Origin: Membranipora membranacea
Taxonomy: Eukaryota > Bryozoa > Gymnolaemata > Cheilostomatida > Membraniporidae
DNA length: 64,000 nt
Direction: 5' to 3'
Assembly: GCA_914767715.1 (NCBI GenBank)
Contig: OU612075.1
Span: forward strand, 17,546,001-17,610,000
Of this stretch, positions 12,901-26,500 are shown piece by piece. A program made the translations under genes and the position numbers. The notes beneath the pieces were generated by a model. That model did no database searches. It was not told where the DNA came from and saw nothing but the letters and a program-made list of their open reading frames with translations. The stretch's first letter is position 1, and each line of letters starts with the position of its first letter.

Positions 12901-14583
12901 TTGTATTACCTTTAGACTCTTTAATAGTATTAGAAATAGCTCTTTTCTTCTTTTGTCTGATCATATTAGTGACATAATTTCGCTGTTTTTTATATCCTTC
13001 CCAATCACCGTTTTGTTTGAGTTGATCTCTGATTTTGATGTTCATTTTTACCTCATCATCCAACCATTTTGGAAGATTATGCGTTCTTACAAAACGAGTC
13101 TTCTCAAACACGAGTTTTGATATAAGATGATTCAAATGGCTATAGAACTTCTCAAACATTGAGTCTATTGATCTTTCATACAGTACATAACCAAAATTTT
13201 CCCTTGAGAATGTGTTAAAAATGTTTTCAGGTGTTGCAAATGAATAATCCAAAAATGTTACCTTACATCTTTGTTTAGATATTTTAACATTTCTATCAAT
13301 CTCTCTTGAAGCTACTATCATGAAATGATCACTCAGTGAATATTTGATGACACCAGATTTAGCAATATTGTCACTTTTACTTGAATAGATGTGGTCAATT
13401 AGTGTCCTTGATGAATTAGTTATGCGAGTGGGTTCAGATATAAGTTGATTCAACAGTAGTGGAGAGGTAACATTATCTAACCACCTGTTTTTCGAAGTTG
13501 GATTCAGCAAATCAATATTGAAATCACCAAATATTATAATTTCATCGTTCAAACCATAACAACGCTCGACAAACTCTGAAAAGTCTGTGTTCCATGATGC
13601 TTTTGATTGGGGAGGTCTATATAAGTATGTGACCAAAAAACTCTTTTGGCTTCTGGGTCTGACCTTGACTGTTATACTCTCATCCATGTAAAGATCTAAA
13701 TTTTCCAGATGTTCAATGACCAGTGAATCATGGACATAGCAGAGTAATCCCCCACCATTGTTACAGAGCCTATCCCTTCTTATCATCGTATATCCTGGTA
13801 CCTCATATAGGCAGCTGTCATCATTTTCATTCAAAAATGTTTCAGCCAAACACAGTATACTAAATTTGTGATCACTAAGAATTAAACGAACCTCTTCCAG
13901 TTTGCTTGCCAATCCACGGATATTAAGATATGCGCTATAAAAATTCATTGCCATCATAGAAGTTTTTCAAAATGGCATTTAATAGATAAAAGAACATTTG
14001 AAACGAAAAGAAAAGGCTTCCATATATGATCCCAAGTGTGGCCAGAGACCCAAATCTTGCTTTATGTATTTTTCTGATATATCCCTGTTTTTAAAAACTG
14101 GTAAGGAACGACAGGTGGCAGGTATGGAGAATTTGCCCCGCTGCTTTTCATTACAACTTTTATCTATACCGAAGTGAACATCAGCAACACACCAGTAAAA
14201 TCTGTCACATTACACTACAAATGCGTAAATAGCATCAACATGCATGGAGTTTTTGTTTTTGGAGATTTTGTAGCAGTAAGGGACTATACTGACCTGTTCA
14301 TGATCTGCTGTTTGATATCTATTGTTCAGTGTAGTTTCTCCCTTCACACCCCTGAGACTGTCATCAGTGGCTGTCTCTACGCTCCTGCTCTCCACCCCTG
14401 ATCTGCTCTGATCCCCCAGTAGGAGGGTACTCAGGTGCTTACTGATAATGTGCAGGGATCTGGGTGCCATATTCTCACAGTGGACCGACGCAGACACACA
14501 GAGAAGCTGTAGAAATCTGTGGGTGTATGAGCGTAGTATACTCGTCGGGTCTGACTGACCATTCATCGATGGAGTATACATAA
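977..14583 (-). CDS. HERC2: HERC2 exons 39-44: region after the MIB/HERC2 domain
   Basis: Exons: 14294-14583, 10921-11061, 10302-10618, 9937-10075, 9307-9506, 977-1173. Matches to human HERC2: [51 protein letters not shown] with [53 protein letters not shown]; and, after an 8.1-kb intron, [20 protein letters not shown] with [12 protein letters not shown]. The last two are adjacent in human HERC2 (LGGQVMHDEFGEGTV, then ITVQFSDMRTCRV), which shows that 1174-9306 is an intron. Intron 39-40 contains the LINE, and its 3' end lies only about 20-30 bp from the exon 40 acceptor. Confidence 0.9.
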
Positions 14584-17500
14584 CTGTCAGGTAGGAAGCA
14601 GCAAATAATCAAAAACAGTATATGAGAAAAAAAGCAAAGAGTCATCATACATAGTAAGACACTAGACACTCAAATGCCACACAAGATATTAGAGAATATA
14701 TTGGCTAGGTCATATTTATATTTTATAGCTTTTGGTAAATCTATTTGTGGAGTAACAGGTCATGAAAGGCAGAATACTGTAGATAGAGCCAAACAATTAC
14801 CTGTACACAGATATACTTACACACAGATATACTTACACCTACACTTACCACAATCATTTATAAGTAGCTGTATATCTTCCTTATCCTGAGAACCTGTTGG
14901 AGGATCTGCCAGTTTCAGGTCATATTTTCCTTCTTTACCCATTCTAAAAATAGTCATGTATGTACATAGTTGTTGAGAATTCCCAATGATGAGCATATGT
15001 GTACATATCTGTATATATATAAAGATATTTAACATATAATAATAAATACTTAACGCAGAAATATGTTCATAATCATATGAGTAGGTAGCAAAATTATTAT
15101 CACTAATGACATACCTGTAAGAATTTGTCTCCCCTGAGCTCCACTGAACTCTTATCCATCCATCATCACCTAATTCTGAGATCACAGTGCCAATAGCTGA
15201 AGGGTGGCCATCCTGATCACCCCACTTCCAATCAGGTCCTCTTACTACACGAGTTCCTTGTTTCATGAGGGTGGCCTCCTCAGCCCCTGACATGGCCTGG
15301 TACTGAGTGTTCTTTTTACTCGCCTCCTCATAAATAACACTGAGGCTAGTGGAAGGCTTCTGAAACAAAATTAACACAACACATGATGTATTCATTCAGT
15401 CAAATACACAGTGATACCAAGAAAGATTTGATGTTGTTCGGGATGACAGAGTCCATCCCACCCTTCTAGAACAAACAGCTAGTGTAGAGGTTTTGAGGAG
15501 TAAGAACCATTATTATAATAACTCTATGGTAAGCAAGAACTAAGGCCCAGTAGCCAGCAGCCAGTAGCCAATAGACTCTTTCAAAAGGCATCTAATTATA
15601 GCACCATGATGTTACAAATGACGCCAGTCCTACCTCGGGAGAGAAGCATTGATCTGATTTCTCTGTCAGCGTGAGTCTCTGTATGGTCTTACACAGAGCT
15701 AATACATTACTGTGTACAAGCTGTCTAATAGAGTGACTATGTAAGTCAGCCGAGAGCATTCCCAGCAGCGATAAGATAAATCTGCCTTCTGGTAATACGC
15801 CCACTGTCACTTCTCCAACCTGACCAATCAGACAACAAATGTTATAGATCTACTCGAGGTTATGATACCGAGGTTGGCGGATTTACTTAAAAAATAGTAT
15901 AAGAGAAATCAGTGTAGCCAATTAAGATTTTAATTATAATTTAAACGGCTGAGAAGAGTATTAATCCAGTCAGACTTTCAAAAATAGTTGAGGGGGATCG
16001 ATAACACTGGCAAGGGTGGGAAAGAAATTAAATAACATCTCAACTTTTATTATCATTCCTGTTACGTAACATAGAGACTTACATTAGACGAGGTTTCCTC
16101 ATTACTAAGCTGATTGTAGTATTTATCGAGGTAAGTCTCCGCGCTGATGATGTACTCTCTTAGTGTAGATATAGTCCACTTATCTAACTCCAGATAAAGC
16201 ATCTCTAATAATACCCGATCACAGGGAGGTATCAGTCCAACGTTATCTAAACAGTGCTTGTGTGCCGACTCACTAAAAACAGGAATGGGTGAATTTGAGT
16301 GTCTTTTATAATGGAAGAGATAAATAAAGAGGAATAAATTATTTGCAGAAGAAATGTTCCCAATGAAATTTTAAGGCTACAACTATTAGGATATGGTTAA
16401 CTTGTTTTCCATTTCAAATCATATAATGAAATGATGTTTATAATATATTCTCATATGATATAAGTAAAGAAGCAAAAAAGAGAAATGAAAATACTGACTG
16501 TTGGTTGTTCTTGACCAGCAATCCCTGCCACCCAGTGAGAATGTTATATTTGACAGATGGTAACATGTTCTCTTTGTGGACGAGCTTGAGGAAGGATTGT
16601 ATGCCTGTCAGTCTTAGCTCAGCTCTCTCAACCTGCAATGCCCAAGGGAGACAATAATAACTGCAGAAATAAATAATTTCTGTCCTTCACCATCCAACAA
16701 TTTGACTTTTCACAGCTTCTTTCAATCATAATCACATTACTCTGTGATTAAAAGAAGTAATGTTTCATCAAATTCTGTTGTGAGAATCGTGTGTTGTTGG
16801 GGATGTAGAAAGTTAGAATTTATTTATTGAGGTTTTCTAAAAATCATCTTTATCATCTTTTACGTCAATTATTGTCATAAATCTGATAATTTGTATCATT
16901 CATTTATGAATAATACAAATGATGAGGCATTTATTATGTTTTTATCTAGATATGATTATGTTTACCTGTAAGTGTAGAGATTTGCGAACTTGCTCGATAT
17001 CTATACACCCATCGTGCAGGACAAACTGACAGATCTGTGAGATTATGGGTGAGGTCATGTTATCCTGGTAGTTCTTACTAAGCTTGTGTTTTACTATCTT
17101 TCTCTTATCATCATCTATCACTATATCCAGGAGAGGTGTCCACAGACGCTGCAAAAATATCACAATCATCAGTAAATTTTTGTAGTATTTTACAAGTCTT
17201 CTAATAGGGCATGATACCAATATTCCCACAATGCGATTGCAGCTTAGAATTAACAGATCAGATCTTATGGTTGATCTGTTTGCTCAAGGAATCACAAATA
17301 AAGGCATTTTTTGTTTACATGCCATCTTTAAACATGACCCTTGGGCACCACCATTTACCAGGTTATTGTCATGAAGCATGTCATTGTAACACCAATTAAA
17401 ATGGAAAATAAGCCCTTGTTACTTGAAACATCTCTGTTATACCTGGAATACATCACTATGAGATTCTTCTCGGGCACAATCTGTTGACGTTGTGTTACTT

Positions 17501-20500
17501 GTGTTTAGATCATCACTGGGAGCAGAAGATTCCTGTAGCAATCGCTCTTCCTTCAAATCCTCATCTGTAGGGGCGGCCGCTGCTCCCTGTTCAGCAAATG
17601 TGGTAGGGACTGAAGGTTTCTGGTCTAAAAGGGAAGTAATTGGATCGAAGATGCAGGTAGCCTTTGTCCATTTTATCTTTGATAATAAGTAATCAATGGC
17701 TATTGGCATGCCATAGAACAGATACAGTAAATATTCTTTATCCTTTAACACTATTGACTGTGGAGCATAAAAGGGGTAGTCTGTCTTGACAAGCTTTGTT
17801 GAGGGGTAAGGGGAAACGACAAAAAGCTACAGGCTAACAGGCTACCACAAGGGGCGATTTTAATAACAAGCAATGGATGAGATTGTTATGACTGTACCTT
17901 TTTTACTTCTCTTGATCTGATCAATCAGTGATGATACTACACAGCTCCACCTGGTGTTACATTGTAATAACCTTGACCTTGTGAGACTATGCACCTCATC
18001 ACCACAGGCAGGCCTCAATTCATGGAACAGGAAATGACATCGCTCAAGCACCGGAGCACATATCTCTTTGTAGGACCTGCTCAACTCTTGATGTGCCTAC
18101 AATGTATACTTGATGTTCTGAATAACATTTACATTGCGATGAAAGCATTACGTATTTGAAAGTCTTAAGTCGAATCATAGGCAACAGTTACCCACAATGT
18201 CTCACTTAGTTGAATGAGGTTGATCAGCACACAGCGATGACAGTAATGTTGCAGCTGCTTAAAAATTCCGCTCTGGAGAATGACAGATGCATATAACACC
18301 TTAGCATATGGACCCCAAATATAGCACAATTGAGTCTCACTTTGAGTGTTATGATTTTCCTAAGCGTTTACAGCCCTGGAAAACTGTTGCAGATCGCGAT
18401 AGTTGTTGCTTTGTATTAGTATAATGATATAACTTTTATACTTGTTTATATTGGAGTGAGAGGGAAATTTCAAAAACGATATATGCAGTGATATAATATA
18501 TAATAAGTTGTTTAGGGTGTTATATTACCTTGATCAAGGCCCTTTTAGTTTCATATACTGCTTTGCAGACATTGGCGATGGATCTTGGGAGTCCCATCTT
18601 GCGACCTGACTCGCTGAGACCATATTCAACAATATGAGATGCAACATGACCGAGATCCAAGTGTTTTAGTAACACTGCCATCAGCAACCTATAAAAAATA
18701 AATCATTAAAGATCATAATTGGAAACTCCAATGTTACAGAAGGAAAAATGTATTTACTGCAGATTACTATCTATTGCAACGCAATTTATATTTTCCAACC
18801 CAAGCATTGACATGTTTTTAGGGAATTCAACATTTAAATAAGAATTGGCCATAACTATATTCAATAATTATACAATCAGTTTACAGTTTTCAAAAAAGGC
18901 AAGTATAACACTCAGTTTATATAAAGCCATTGATATGAATATATATATCAGTACGCAAAGCAACCAGCTAGACATATCAAATTCAAATTGGGTGAGCAGC
19001 ATTCAAATTTTTCCCGTTTTCAGGGAATTCTCGACATAATTGATATGAGCTGATGCAGAATTGTTTGGGACACAAAATCTCCTCAGAGAATGAAAAATGC
19101 ACTGTTTTCACTCAAATTTGCTCAGCTGCTATGAATTCAAATTCTCCACCCAGGCTCATATTGGTTGATGTTGTTGTCTAGTCTTATGGTTTAAGATAGT
19201 GCCTGGATAATTCCTTTGTAAGATTATTAATGACTATTGTTATCAATTCTTACAATACTAGGCCATAAATAAGCGAGCACAGAAATCAAGCTTATCTAAT
19301 GTCATAGAATAAAAATTAAATACATGTACAACGCTATTCACTGATATTTATGGGTGTCTACAAGGCGAAAATTCTTACATAAAACTTGAGAAAATGTTAA
19401 AATATTGACCATTTCCAACCCAAATGCAAGGTGGACTTGGCAGGACCATGGATTTTGGGTCAAACTAAGCAGGTTTTACATCGAATAGCCAATAGCCTCT
19501 CTTGTGACCATTATTTACGACTAAATGTGATTTAAATTGCCGAAGGGAGCAACTAACTAGTTGTCAGGACAATAAAACTAAATATTTAATCTTTACCTGC
19601 CAGCCTCCTCAACAGGGTGATCTGGTGCAAAGTGAATGGGTAGTGACATGTTATGCAGCTGCATGTATTTTGTCACATAGCTAAGAAACGCCATTACATC
19701 GCTATCAGAGCTTCGCGCCTCAAACAGTGATGTCAGCAGCTCGGGTTGGTGGTGTGAGTCCTCTGTGTGCTGCCGCACCAATCTCTGCTGCTTCAGACCA
19801 CCAGAAGATGCCGACAAGTGTAGAGAGGAGCCTATAAAAATAGCAAAACTTTATTATGGTTACCCGCTAAGTCGTAATGTAATATTCACAGCAATCACAT
19901 CAACATCAAGAACTGTGCTAAGGTCAAATGTCCCATCTTCAGATACTGGCACCAGGGAGAATGGATTCTCCCTGCTGGCACGACTAAATGAATACTGGCC
20001 AATATTTATATTGTTGCTATTTTATTTCTATCAATGAGATATATTTCATACACCATGAGATTATCTTAGCTCTATCATCTTTTAAACACTTTCCACCTTA
20101 TTAGAAAGATCAGTAATGGATTTTTTCAACATTGTCTAAATCCTTGATCAATAATATTGATACCCACTCAAACACTTCCCAGTTCAATAACATGGGCTAT
20201 GACTGGACGGCGTACCACCTCCACAACCCAACAAAGGTCGTAATAACAACCTCTAACGGAGAGGAATGAGCCAATGAGATTTTGTCAAAGAAAAATTTGA
20301 ATCATAGATACATATATTGTGGAAAGTAACCATGAGTCAATATTTTGCTGACTGAACTTAATTTTGATTGGCTGACATAAGCGATATAACAGCAAGTTTT
20401 ACACCATTTTCTCCTCAATTACGCTGTGAATGCTGAGCCTGAGACAGAAGGAATCAGCTTTGTTTGACTGGAAGAAAATAAATAGTTATGGCAACTAACA

Positions 20501-23500
20501 GCTCTACAGACGAACTACCGTATCCATACGTTCCGAATATTGTGTTTGCAATTAGCAATGTTATCTGCGTATTAGCCGTGATCCTCAACCTTCTACATGG
20601 CACCTTCTTAGTGTTGAAAACAAGCGCTAGATTCGGTAAGAGCCGAAACTTTGAGATATTTCTCCTCTTTCTAGCGGTGTGCGACGTGCTGATGATGGCA
20701 GGACGGTTTGCTCTGGATCACCGAGTAGTACAGGAGATAGTTTATAAGAATCACTGGCTATGTGTACTAAACACTACCATCATTCACAGCCTCTACATAT
20801 TTGAGACAACTGTGATGGCTTTACTGAGTATAGAGCGGCTGATGGCAGTATCATATCCACATTACTATGATCGGAGTGTATCAAAGAAAAATGTCATCGT
20901 CATGCTTCTATCAGCTTATGGTAGTATCCAGCTGTTGTACTGTCTCCTAGCAGCTGCATATCACAACCGAGGCTACTCAGTCAAAGGATCCGGGAGCTGT
21001 ACAATGAGCAGCGATGAAATGCCAAAATTAATAAATGTCACGATGGGTCTTGCAATTTCGAATCTCCTGCTGATCACCATAACCTCAGTCTTGCTTATTA
21101 CTAAGACCCATCAGCTAGCGACTAGATATCACCCCACCTTCGTGTACGCCAGCACTCAGCGGACAATGAGACAGAACAAAGTAAAGGCGATCACTCTCGC
21201 CGCACTCGTGATTACTAAAGTTATTTGTTGGCTCCCTTTGATCATCGCTTCAGGTCTAAGGACAACCAAGTATGAAAGTCTTACGGCTGACTTCATTGGA
21301 AGGGTGATGATGTATGTTTTTTCTCTGGTTTCTCCTCTCATATATGGAGCAACTAACCGAGAATACCTACGATTCATCAAAAACAAGATATCATGTGCTA
21401 ATTTTAACAGGGTCGATTCTATATCATCAAATGATGACAAACGAATCCAAACTATTCCCGTAAGGATGGGTCACCATGCTATGCGTGACAGAAGTATGAC
21501 ATCTTCTATGGTTCCCCGCGATCCATAATGCGCTCTTATTGATAGGTAGTGCTGAAATTGAGACAAGATGATAGCTGTTAAGTTTCAGGGCACAAGACGG
21601 TAAATGAAACTTTTCTATTGTTTTACACTCGTTTCCTTGATGAAGTGTTCACTGATCAACGTATAATACGCAATGTAGATATGTAAATTTTTCTGTAGCT
21701 ACCTCCGGCGAGTCGCCATTATATGAGTTTTGTCGATGTCAGGAGAATTCCCAAGGTAACACTTTCATATGCGACAAATCCGTCAAAATCTAACAGCGAT
21801 GCCCTTACTAGATCAAGGAGTTAGAGTACTAGCTCCTAGCACCTTACTCTTTGACTAGATGTTCTCACAAACTTATCATTCATGTTTTTGATTCTGTTTT
21901 AAATCTTTTGTCATTTAGTTTCGTGTTAATTAGATTTGAATAAATAAAGTCACACAAATCATCAATCAATCAATCAATCATCAAGTCATCCGAATGTTTC
22001 AACATGACAACGGCTGTAGTACAGTTTGATAGACCTGGAGTTATGTTTTATACGGAATTTGTATTCCGTAACTAACTTCAAATCCGGTGTTTTCGTCCAG
22101 GTGGTTCAGCACTCATGAGTAATGAACCTGCCCTCTTGGAGGCAGTGTCAACATACACAATTGATTTTCCATTGCCTTCCTGACCTAGTAAGTGTTGAAT
22201 GGTTGTCCTTGATTAGGAAATCAAAAACTGTTCTTGACATATTGGCTAAGATGAAAATTTACTGATGGCTGATAAGTGCCCGATTCCGTTCTTGGCAGCT
22301 TGCTGTACTCTTAAAGCATCAATGAAATTAAGATTGGGATTATCAAAGCTGTTTCTCCAGTTAATCAGCTTCAAATCAAGCCCAAAATTGACTCTCCCGG
22401 ACCACTACAAGCTGTGTTATGAGGCATTGAACTCGGCCCTTCCAATATTCAAATCGAAAAGCCTGGGTGCGAGGTCACATAAGGGTTTTCAGCCGATATT
22501 CGACTTTTTTTATATATGGAACAATTAAAGTGAAACCAACTTTTTTCCCCATCAAAATATGCGTTTATCTCCTTCAATTTTTTTCTTTGGATTATTCTCT
22601 ATGGTGACATGAGCTACGTTGGATTTCAACTCGTTTCATCCAATTTTGATGAAATTAAACGAGTCCAAGGTTTCTAATGGTAGACTTATACGCAAAATGT
22701 ATGTCTATGACATCATATCCTCCTGCGCAAGGCTCGCGAGCGTCAGAGAGGCCTTACTTTGATAAGACGTAACTTCAGTCCTAGTTGACCAATTGGGCTG
22801 TTTTTGGGCTCATTTTAAAGCTTATAAGCTAGAGCAGTTTCTCTGATTATTTTAAGGTTTATTTCATGGATGCTTTAAGAAGCAAACAATCTGGTCTCTA
22901 GAAGTCATCACCCACAGTAAGAGGATTTAAGGCGACTTTGCGATCCTTATTAGAGTCAGCAATAATCATATGTCCATTTAAGCAAAGCTCGTGAGCCTGA
23001 CAGGAAGCTAAGAAAAGGTACCAATCACCTTATCTCACATGTTCATTGAGTGTGACAATAAGTGCATAAATCGGCCAATCGATCAGTCAATTGATCAGTC
23101 CATGAGTCAGTCAGTCCCGGTTCCGGTCAGTCCCGGTCTCAGTCAGTCCCGGTTCCAGTCAGTACCGGTCAGTCCGGTCCAGTCAGTCAGCCAGCCAACT
23201 GTTCAGTCAATCAATCGATCAATATGACAACAATATGTCTCTCACCTAGTGCATTACCAGAAGCTCTTTCATCTGCTTTCTCAGCTAAACTCACCACACC
23301 TGTATTGTGTACAAGATGGAGTCCGCCAGCAAAAAAGTCCGAGCAAAGCCATTGTGAGTTTTCTTCTTCCTTCAAAAGAAGAGAACTTGGAATTAATCAC
23401 GATCACATAAAGATGTCAGCAGCTTTATCTCATTGCTAACCACAGTATGTAAATAGGATGGTAGCATTAATTCTCGCCGTCCCCGTATTATCCCCTGTTT

Positions 23501-26500
23501 GACCCTGTATTACTATAGCGTTGGACTCTAACCATTGAGGGCCTCAGCAAGTCTGACAGACAAATTTGCAAGGATTTATGTGGGCAGTTTCAAGATTAGT
23601 GTCCTGGAATGTTTGTGGGTTCTTGATTGTTGTGTTAGAAGACAAGTGCAGGCAAGTTTGTCTCTGTCCGAAGACTAAGAAATAAAGGTGCCTTAAGGGC
23701 GCGGCCGCCATATTCGGCGCCAAGTTGCTCTCAGTTCACAGACAGGTCGGAGCACACCTGGGGCGTCAATTGAGCCCAGTAGCCAATTCGAACCCGAGAC
23801 CTCCAGCGGTTGTGCGTTAAGGAGCAGGCGCTCTAATCAACCGAGCTACCTACAGACAACACCAATAATATACAATTCTATGCTTGTAGACAAGCCCTAC
23901 TCCAATGGTTTGATGGAATACCAGAATAGATGGACTCTAGTTAATCAAACATGTTTAGTAGTTAAGTTTAGTAAGAATTTCATCATAAGTCGTAAAAAAA
24001 TAAATTTCATCACAAAAACTTAGATGGTTTGATGCGCGGGGTAAACACCAAGCAGGATTGGTACCATAAATTTCTCGCCCAGGTGGAAAGAGTCTGGGGG
24101 GCCCAGACTACCATAGACTTATGAATAAATCATTATTAAGTCTATGGATGGTACTGTAAATGGTGAAACGATGCAATACGGATAAGACATCGCTATGTTG
24201 TACACATACCTCAGGCTGAAGAGAGGTACTATATGACAAAGCTCTGCAGTGTAGACCAAGCAGTACAGCTAGTGTCCTCTCTGTATCAACGAGCGGTGAG
24301 TTAATGAGTAAATCTTCGTCTGAGTAAATTATATCATCATCGGGCTGAAAACAACGTCATAACTGTGATTATATGCAAAAGTGCTTTCACCATCACAAAT
24401 TTAAAACTGAACAGATAAGCTCAAAATAACTTTTCAAAGCAACGTTATGACATGTATTTGCTTAACATGCCTCAAATTATACTTAAAATGATCAACAAAA
24501 CATGTTCATGGTTCTAAACGTAGCAAGTGTTACAAAAATCTTAGGATCTTGTATAGTGTGTATCTGCGGTGTGAGACTCCAATTCACAGAGATCTTACTT
24601 TGAGATATTTGCCGACATAGCAGTTATTAATAACACTCCTAGTGTGGACAGAAAGAGGCAGTCTATCATACATAATAGTCACATCAGAGCCAACGCATTC
24701 TAACAACTCAGAGATGGATAACTGCGGATCCTGTATAACAAAAATACATTGCATCAAATGTCTCGAGAAGTCAACTTTGCCGAATATTCTACTCGACCAG
24801 CAGGCATGTATGGCTCTGTGATGGGAATGATGATGTTTGAAGCTAGGAGATTGGTTTTGAGAGTGAGACAGGGTTTGCTTTGGCCTATCTACTTAACTTA
24901 AATCTTTGCACATTATGTATTATAAATGGTTGTTCCGGGTTGGCTCTTCCACTTGATTACTGATGGATGGATAACCTTTTGTATCAGTTTGGCTTGGTTC
25001 AGACATAAATTACCACAACTCAACATTGGAAGGAATTCAAACACTAGCTCATGTTTACAAGAAATATTGAAAAACAGTGGTCTGTATTCCTCTTCTTAGT
25101 GTATATGTCCTCAAAAGTTGCCACCTAAGTTTACTTTGTGCCTCCCCATATAGCAGTGAATATAAATGATAGGGCAACGAATAATAATATCCACTTTCAG
25201 TTGACGGCTGCTAAATCGTTATTTGCACAATATAGATACCTGTGAGATGGCCTCCTGAAGGTCGTATATATGGCCTCGTATTATTACCCACAATCCACCG
25301 TCCACACAATGATTCTCTATATCCTCCTTACGAATCACCTCTGTCTCATCCTCAAGGCTGTTAACGTCAGGAACTAAAACCAAACAAAGAGGTAATGATG
25401 TTTCAAGGATTGACCAAAATGTTTATCCATCGGATCCTTGTGATTGGTAAGTATTTCTGATCGCTGAGATTCAATGTAAAAATAAATTCTACATTGATGT
25501 GTTAGGTTTAAGAACCAAGATTAAGAACTCAATACCACAAATATACTTCATCTGTTCCATGTGCTGAACTGAGGTCTGGCAACACACGTCCGTTAAAGTT
25601 TGCCAAAGTTTTCATTAATGATCACTCTATATTTTCCATATATTCTACATAAATTACGTATTTTCCTGTATATTTATTTATATTATTCACTATTTTCTGA
25701 AAAAAAATGATTGATGGAGACTCAGCCTGTACCGAATATTCCAGGCCATGATAGGTCCTGAGAGTCGCCTCTCCTGCAGCCGGGAGCCAGCTGATTAAAC
25801 TTATCCAATACATCTATCATATTCTCAAGTTTGGTCACAGTGGTGGATCGCAGAAACAGAGAGGGGTTCACATTGTGCAGTAACAGTACCTCAGTCACCA
25901 GCTCATTGAACAACACCCCTGCAATCATGATGAGAAAATTAATTTGATTCAGTTATACATCACTGTGATATATAGCTGAATATTATTAATGAAAATATTA
26001 TCACAACGGAAACTTCCTGTCTAATGTGTCAAACTATGTAGCATGTACATTATCAAGGCACCATCTTTCTGTTTTCATCTGTCTTTAAATCAACTATTGA
26101 TTTCAAGTATGATAAGGGAAGAGGCTACCAGTATCAACGTCAGATAAAATTGCACTTCCCTCCAAGCTCATCAAGTTGTAAAAAAATGCAAAAACCTGTT
26201 CCAGGAATTAATATTACTGTCTTGAAATAGAGTAACATTGATATAATATTTATTCTTGTAGAAATATTACCTGTGACATCTGATTTGATGATATTTGACA
26301 CAGCTATGAAGTGCTGAAGGCTGTATCCAGCTAGGCTACAGGCCAGAGGTAAAATATCAGCTACATGGCTACATAGTAATCCTGTATATAACTCGAGCAA
26401 TCTCATCGCACCGGCCTCCACTGTAAATAAATACATATATAACACAATCACAAATACAATATATGTGTAATACATTAAAAATATTAAACAAATAATATAT

